Assembly (NCBI GenBank): GCA_964501505.1
Contig: CAZCSY010000029.1
Location: 1 to 16,062, forward strand
DNA from: CAZCSY01 sp964501505
GTDB taxonomy: Bacteria > Omnitrophota > Gorgyraeia > Velamenicoccales > Velamenicoccaceae
Direction of reading: 5' to 3'
DNA: 16,062 nt
The translations under genes were made by a program, and so were the position numbers. Numbering within the stretch: the stretch's first letter is position 1; each line of letters opens with the position of its first letter. Positions 13,642 to 16,062 of this stretch are shown piece after piece. The notes under the pieces were generated by a model. The model saw only the letters and a program-made list of their open reading frames with translations. It was not told the origin of the DNA and did not search any database.

Positions 13642-15515
13642 CCCTGCCCGGACAGATAAAGACCTTGACGGCGGTCACCCTGTTCTTCTTCCTCCTGGCG
13701 CTCCTGGCCACGTTCCCGCTGATCCTCGGCATGAACACCCACATCTATGGTCCGTTCTATGGAACGGATATGCGCGGGGCCGTATGGCACCTCTGGTGGT
13801 ATAAGCAGGCGATCCGCCAGGGCCTCGACGTCTCGTTTTGCCCGTATGTCGCCGCCCCTTTTGGCGCAGACCTGTCCCGGGAACCCGTCTCCTGGGCCGT
13901 CCTCTGGTTCCTCTTTGCCCTGCTTGCCAAGCTCTCGCCGCTCGCCTGCCTGAATCTCCTGACGCTCCTGACGCTGACCATGACCGGTCTCGTCTCGTTT
14001 CTCCTCGTCAAGCGGCTGACCGGCCACACAGCGGCCGCACTCATCGCCGCAACCGCCTTTACCTTTTCGCCGTATCACCTCAACAAGCTCGCCGAGTTCA
14101 GCTTTTTCTTTTTGGGCAACTGGTTCGTGCTGTTCGTTCTCTCCCTGATGTTCTACCATCAAAACAAAAACCGATGGACCCTCTTGCTGGCGGGATTATC
14201 TCTGGCGGTGACGGCGGCCTTCTCGCCTTATTACGGATTCCTCGGCGTCGTGGGGCTTGCCGTCTACGGTGTCTTTGACGCGCTTTACGCCTGGCGCCTA
14301 AGGATGCGCCAGGATCCCAGGGACGCCGGAGTCCGCCGCCTCTTTAAAAACGCTGTCCGGACGGTTGCTCCCCTGAGCGTCGTTGCGGCGGTTGCCCTGT
14401 TGTTCAATGCCCCTGTCGCTGTTAACGTCATCAAGGCGCTCTTCGCTGCGGGGCAGGGACCGGGGCCGGCGGCGGACATCCCGTACGTGCGCTCGCTCAA
14501 ATATCTCTTCGCGCAATCGGCACGGCCTCTCAGTTATCTCCTGCCGGCCGCCAGCCATCCCGTCTTTGGCCGGTTCACGCAGAAGATGTTCGGCTCCTTT
14601 CTCTACGGTCGGGGCCCGATAGAACAGACGCTCTACGTGGGCTGGATCCCGCTCTTCCTCGCCTGGTCGGCTTACCGGGAGTGGAAAAAAAGAAGGAGGC
14701 AGGGCCTCGACCGCACCAACGGCCTCCTGGTGAGGGAAGACTACACCATTGGTCTCTTCTTGGCGCTGACCGTGACCGCTTTCCTTGTGTCCCTGCCTCC
14801 CTATATCGACCTTTTGATCTTTAAAATATACCTGCCTTCCTATTTCCTGCATAAGGTCCTGCCCATGTTCCGGGCCTATGCGCGGTTTGGCATGGTCGTG
14901 ATGCTCGGCGTGAGCGTCCTTGCTGGTTTTGGCATAAAATTTCTGATGGCACGCCTGCGGACGAAGAGGGCAAGGGTGGCGCTTGCGGTGTTTCTTTTTA
15001 TCGGGCTTCTTTTTGAATTTACAAATATCCCGCCCTGGCGCGCCACGGATATCTCCCGGACACCCGATGTCTACCGGTGGCTGGCCCGTCAACCGGGGGA
15101 CGTGATCGTCGCCGAATATCCCATGACCCTTGCTAGCAGCGGTGAGGCGCAGTTCGAATACGACTACCAGTTCTATCAGACGCGCCACGGCAAGCGTCTC
15201 GTCAACGGCGCCTACCCCGGGACACAGGCCTTTGAGATAAAAAAGGCGATCCGGCGTGTCGACGACCCCCGGACACCGCGCCTCCTGAAGACCCTGGGCA
15301 CGGATTATATCATCGTGCACACCGACGAATACAGGCGCGGATACCGGGACGACGTGGCTGTCGCCGGGACGGTCCCTCAAGTGGAGCGCATGGAAGGCTA
15401 CCGTTTCGTCCGCAGATTCGGCGCAACCGAGATATACGAAGTCATCACCCCGCAGGCACCGGCCGGCGCACCGCCTGCCGGTGCCACGGCGGTCCCAGCA
15501 GGAGGAGAAGCATGA
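13638..15515 (+). CDS. Large multi-pass membrane protein, GT-C/YfhO-like glycosyltransferase candidate
   Basis: The 625-residue product has about 11-12 predicted membrane helices between residues 8 and 460 and then a soluble extracytoplasmic domain. The first loop carries an acidic residue in YGTDMRGAVWHLWW (41-54; Asp44), followed by FCPYVAAPFGAD (67-78), the layout of GT-C-fold enzymes and related YfhO-like proteins. MFRAYARFG (410-418) before the last helices is also typical. The C-terminal domain (about 470-602) has VYRWLARQPGDVIVAEYP (478-495), GTQAFEI (528-534) and LGTDYIIVHTDEY (553-565), common in uncharacterised members. It ends in a low-complexity Pro/Ala/Gly tail (605-625). It probably transfers a sugar from a polyprenyl-phosphate donor outside the membrane, but no activity is proven. 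I start at the ATG at 13638 (ATGA overlap, GGAG at 13625-13628) rather than an in-frame GTG at 13596. It differs clearly from the membrane protein at 4788-6572. Confidence 0.75.
   Translation: MTLPGQIKTLTAVTLFFFLLALLATFPLILGMNTHIYGPFYGTDMRGAVWHLWWYKQAIRQGLDVSFCPYVAAPFGADLSREPVSWAVLWFLFALLAKLSPLACLNLLTLLTLTMTGLVSFLLVKRLTGHTAAALIAATAFTFSPYHLNKLAEFSFFFLGNWFVLFVLSLMFYHQNKNRWTLLLAGLSLAVTAAFSPYYGFLGVVGLAVYGVFDALYAWRLRMRQDPRDAGVRRLFKNAVRTVAPLSVVAAVALLFNAPVAVNVIKALFAAGQGPGPAADIPYVRSLKYLFAQSARPLSYLLPAASHPVFGRFTQKMFGSFLYGRGPIEQTLYVGWIPLFLAWSAYREWKKRRRQGLDRTNGLLVREDYTIGLFLALTVTAFLVSLPPYIDLLIFKIYLPSYFLHKVLPMFRAYARFGMVVMLGVSVLAGFGIKFLMARLRTKRARVALAVFLFIGLLFEFTNIPPWRATDISRTPDVYRWLARQPGDVIVAEYPMTLASSGEAQFEYDYQFYQTRHGKRLVNGAYPGTQAFEIKKAIRRVDDPRTPRLLKTLGTDYIIVHTDEYRRGYRDDVAVAGTVPQVERMEGYRFVRRFGATEIYEVITPQAPAGAPPAGATAVPAGGEA
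15455..15485 (+). repeat. Perfect 9-bp inverted repeat with 13-base loop near the end of a gene
   Basis: GGCACCGGC (15455-15463) is mirrored by GCCGGTGCC (15477-15485). In RNA it would form a GC-rich hairpin 16 bases before the ribosome-binding site of the next gene. No T-run follows, so it is not a typical rho-independent terminator. It lies in codons for the Pro/Ala/Gly-rich tail of the membrane protein, and base composition alone could produce it. Confidence 0.45.
15501..15507 (+). promoter_or_regulatory. Strong ribosome-binding site for the terminal DegT-family gene
   Basis: GGAGGAG lies four bases before the ATG at 15512 and inside the last codons of the preceding membrane-protein gene. 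It is among the best Shine-Dalgarno matches in the window and fits the ATGA overlap at 15512-15515. Confidence 0.72.
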
Positions 15516-16062
15516 TTCGTTTCGGCTATACGGACGTCCGGCCCTCGGACATCCGCAATGTCAACAGGGTGCTGCGTTCCGGCTGGTTGGTGAACGGCCC
15601 CGAAGTCAAACGTGTCGAGGGTCTCTTCCGGTGCCTGACAGGGGCCCCCCATGCCGTGGCCCTGTCATCCTGCACTGCCGCGTTGCACGCCGCCTGTGCC
15701 TATCTCAAGAGACGCTACGGCTTTTCTAAAATCAAGGTCCCTGACATCACGCACGTGGCCAGCGCCCACGCGGCCCGGCTGGCGGGCCTGAGCGTCAAGC
15801 TCGTCGATGTCGATTCCGTCGACGGCATCATGCTCCCGCGATTCGTCACGGGAAGGGAGATCGTCGTTCACATGGCCGGACAACCGTGCGAGGACGTCAA
15901 GCCCTTGACCATCGAAGACTGCGCCCATGCCCTGGGCGCGCATTTTGCCGACGGGACCCACGTCGGCCTGCGCGGCCTGTGCGGATGCTTCTCTTTTTAT
16001 CCGACAAAGCACATCACCTGCGCCGAAGGAGGCATGCTGATCACCCACCACGCGGCCCTGGC
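15512..16062 (+). CDS. DegT/DnrJ/EryC1-family PLP enzyme, N-terminal part (3' end outside window)
   Basis: An open frame of 183 codons runs from the ATG at 15512 to the window edge. It shows SGWLVNGPEVKRVE (23-36), ALSSCTAALHAAC (50-62), IEDCAHALGAHF (134-145) and FSFYPTKHITCAEGGMLIT (160-178). These are the hallmark DegT motifs, and the PLP lysine is present as Lys166 (AAG, 16007-16009), unlike the other DegT enzyme in this window. Family members make amino sugars by transamination of 4-keto or 3-keto nucleotide sugars. The stretch between VDVD (98-101) and the IEDCAH motif is only about 35 residues, shorter than the roughly 60 usual here, so the large domain is compacted. The start is well fixed: ATGA overlap with the previous gene and GGAGGAG at 15501-15507. 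The donor sugar is unknown because the partner dehydratase is not visible, and the C-terminal domain is missing. Confidence 0.88.
   Translation, partial: MIRFGYTDVRPSDIRNVNRVLRSGWLVNGPEVKRVEGLFRCLTGAPHAVALSSCTAALHAACAYLKRRYGFSKIKVPDITHVASAHAARLAGLSVKLVDVDSVDGIMLPRFVTGREIVVHMAGQPCEDVKPLTIEDCAHALGAHFADGTHVGLRGLCGCFSFYPTKHITCAEGGMLITHHAAL

Larger units (their letters stand above)
1..16062 (+). other. Continuous co-directional gene block, interior of a polysaccharide biosynthesis operon
   Basis: All fourteen genes point the same way. Gaps exist only at 1756-1760, 3342-3348, 4777-4787 and 8995-9007 (36 bases in total). Nine junctions overlap: ATGA or GTGA at 251, 877, 6569, 7711, 11262, 13638 and 15512, plus longer overlaps of 19 bases at 10036 and 11 bases at 12202. 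No stretch is long enough for an intergenic promoter or terminator. The operon's ends are outside the window. Confidence 0.85.

Noticed and set aside
1..16062. Search for tRNA, rRNA, CRISPR repeats, insertion sequences, attachment sites or toxin-antitoxin genes
   Set aside because: I saw no direct repeats with spacers, no transposase or integrase motifs, no terminal inverted repeats and no room for RNA genes between the coding regions.

Overview
The window is one uninterrupted stretch of a surface-polysaccharide (capsule, O-antigen or exopolysaccharide) biosynthesis cluster. I read fourteen protein genes, twelve complete and two cut by the window edges, all on the + strand. They overlap or nearly touch: most junctions are ATGA/GTGA stop-start overlaps, and only 36 bases of the 16,062 lie outside a coding region. 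I see no RNA gene, insertion sequence, CRISPR array, promoter or rho-independent terminator, so this looks like the inside of one long, translationally coupled operon whose promoter and end are outside the window. The DNA is GC-rich (about 60 % by eye), with GC-rich third codon positions that create long antisense shadow frames. Shine-Dalgarno sequences are clear, so the host is a bacterium. The mix of B12-binding radical SAM proteins and large GT-C-like membrane proteins inside a polysaccharide locus is common in uncultured groups such as Omnitrophota, Nitrospirota or Desulfobacterota, but this placement is a guess.

Left part (1-8994): the end of a GT4 glycosyltransferase; two SAM-dependent class I methyltransferases, the second with an N-terminal Cys4 zinc ribbon; two B12-binding-type radical SAM proteins; a large multi-pass membrane protein resembling the GT-C/arabinofuranosyltransferase (AftD-like) family; a second, atypical glycosyltransferase; and a third B12-binding-type radical SAM protein.

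Middle part (9008-12212): a nucleotide-sugar cassette. GDP-mannose 4,6-dehydratase (gmd) is followed by a DegT-fold PLP enzyme whose internal-aldimine lysine is replaced by histidine (His197), as in the 3-dehydratases ColD and RfbH/E1. Next comes a GDP-fucose-synthase-type epimerase/reductase with its catalytic residues kept. This gene order would suit a GDP-3,6-dideoxyhexose such as GDP-L-colitose, with GDP-L-fucose as the conservative alternative. The PLP enzyme also has a CxCx2Cx6C cluster where E1-type enzymes have part of their iron-sulfur site, and it lacks the usual first cysteine.

Right part (12202-16062): a secreted, C-terminally anchored protein that looks like the detached periplasmic C-terminal part of AftD/YfhO-like membrane proteins; a second large GT-C-like membrane protein; and the start of a second DegT-family enzyme, this one with the normal PLP lysine (Lys166) but an unusually short large domain.

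Together the genes plausibly make a deoxysugar donor, an aminosugar or similar donor, and methylated or radically modified sugars or lipids, and transfer them to a lipid-linked glycan at the membrane. No GDP-mannose-forming genes, flippase, polymerase or ABC exporter is in the window, so these must be encoded elsewhere. The points most worth checking are the His-type DegT enzyme with its cysteine cluster, the split AftD-like module, and the three radical SAM proteins.
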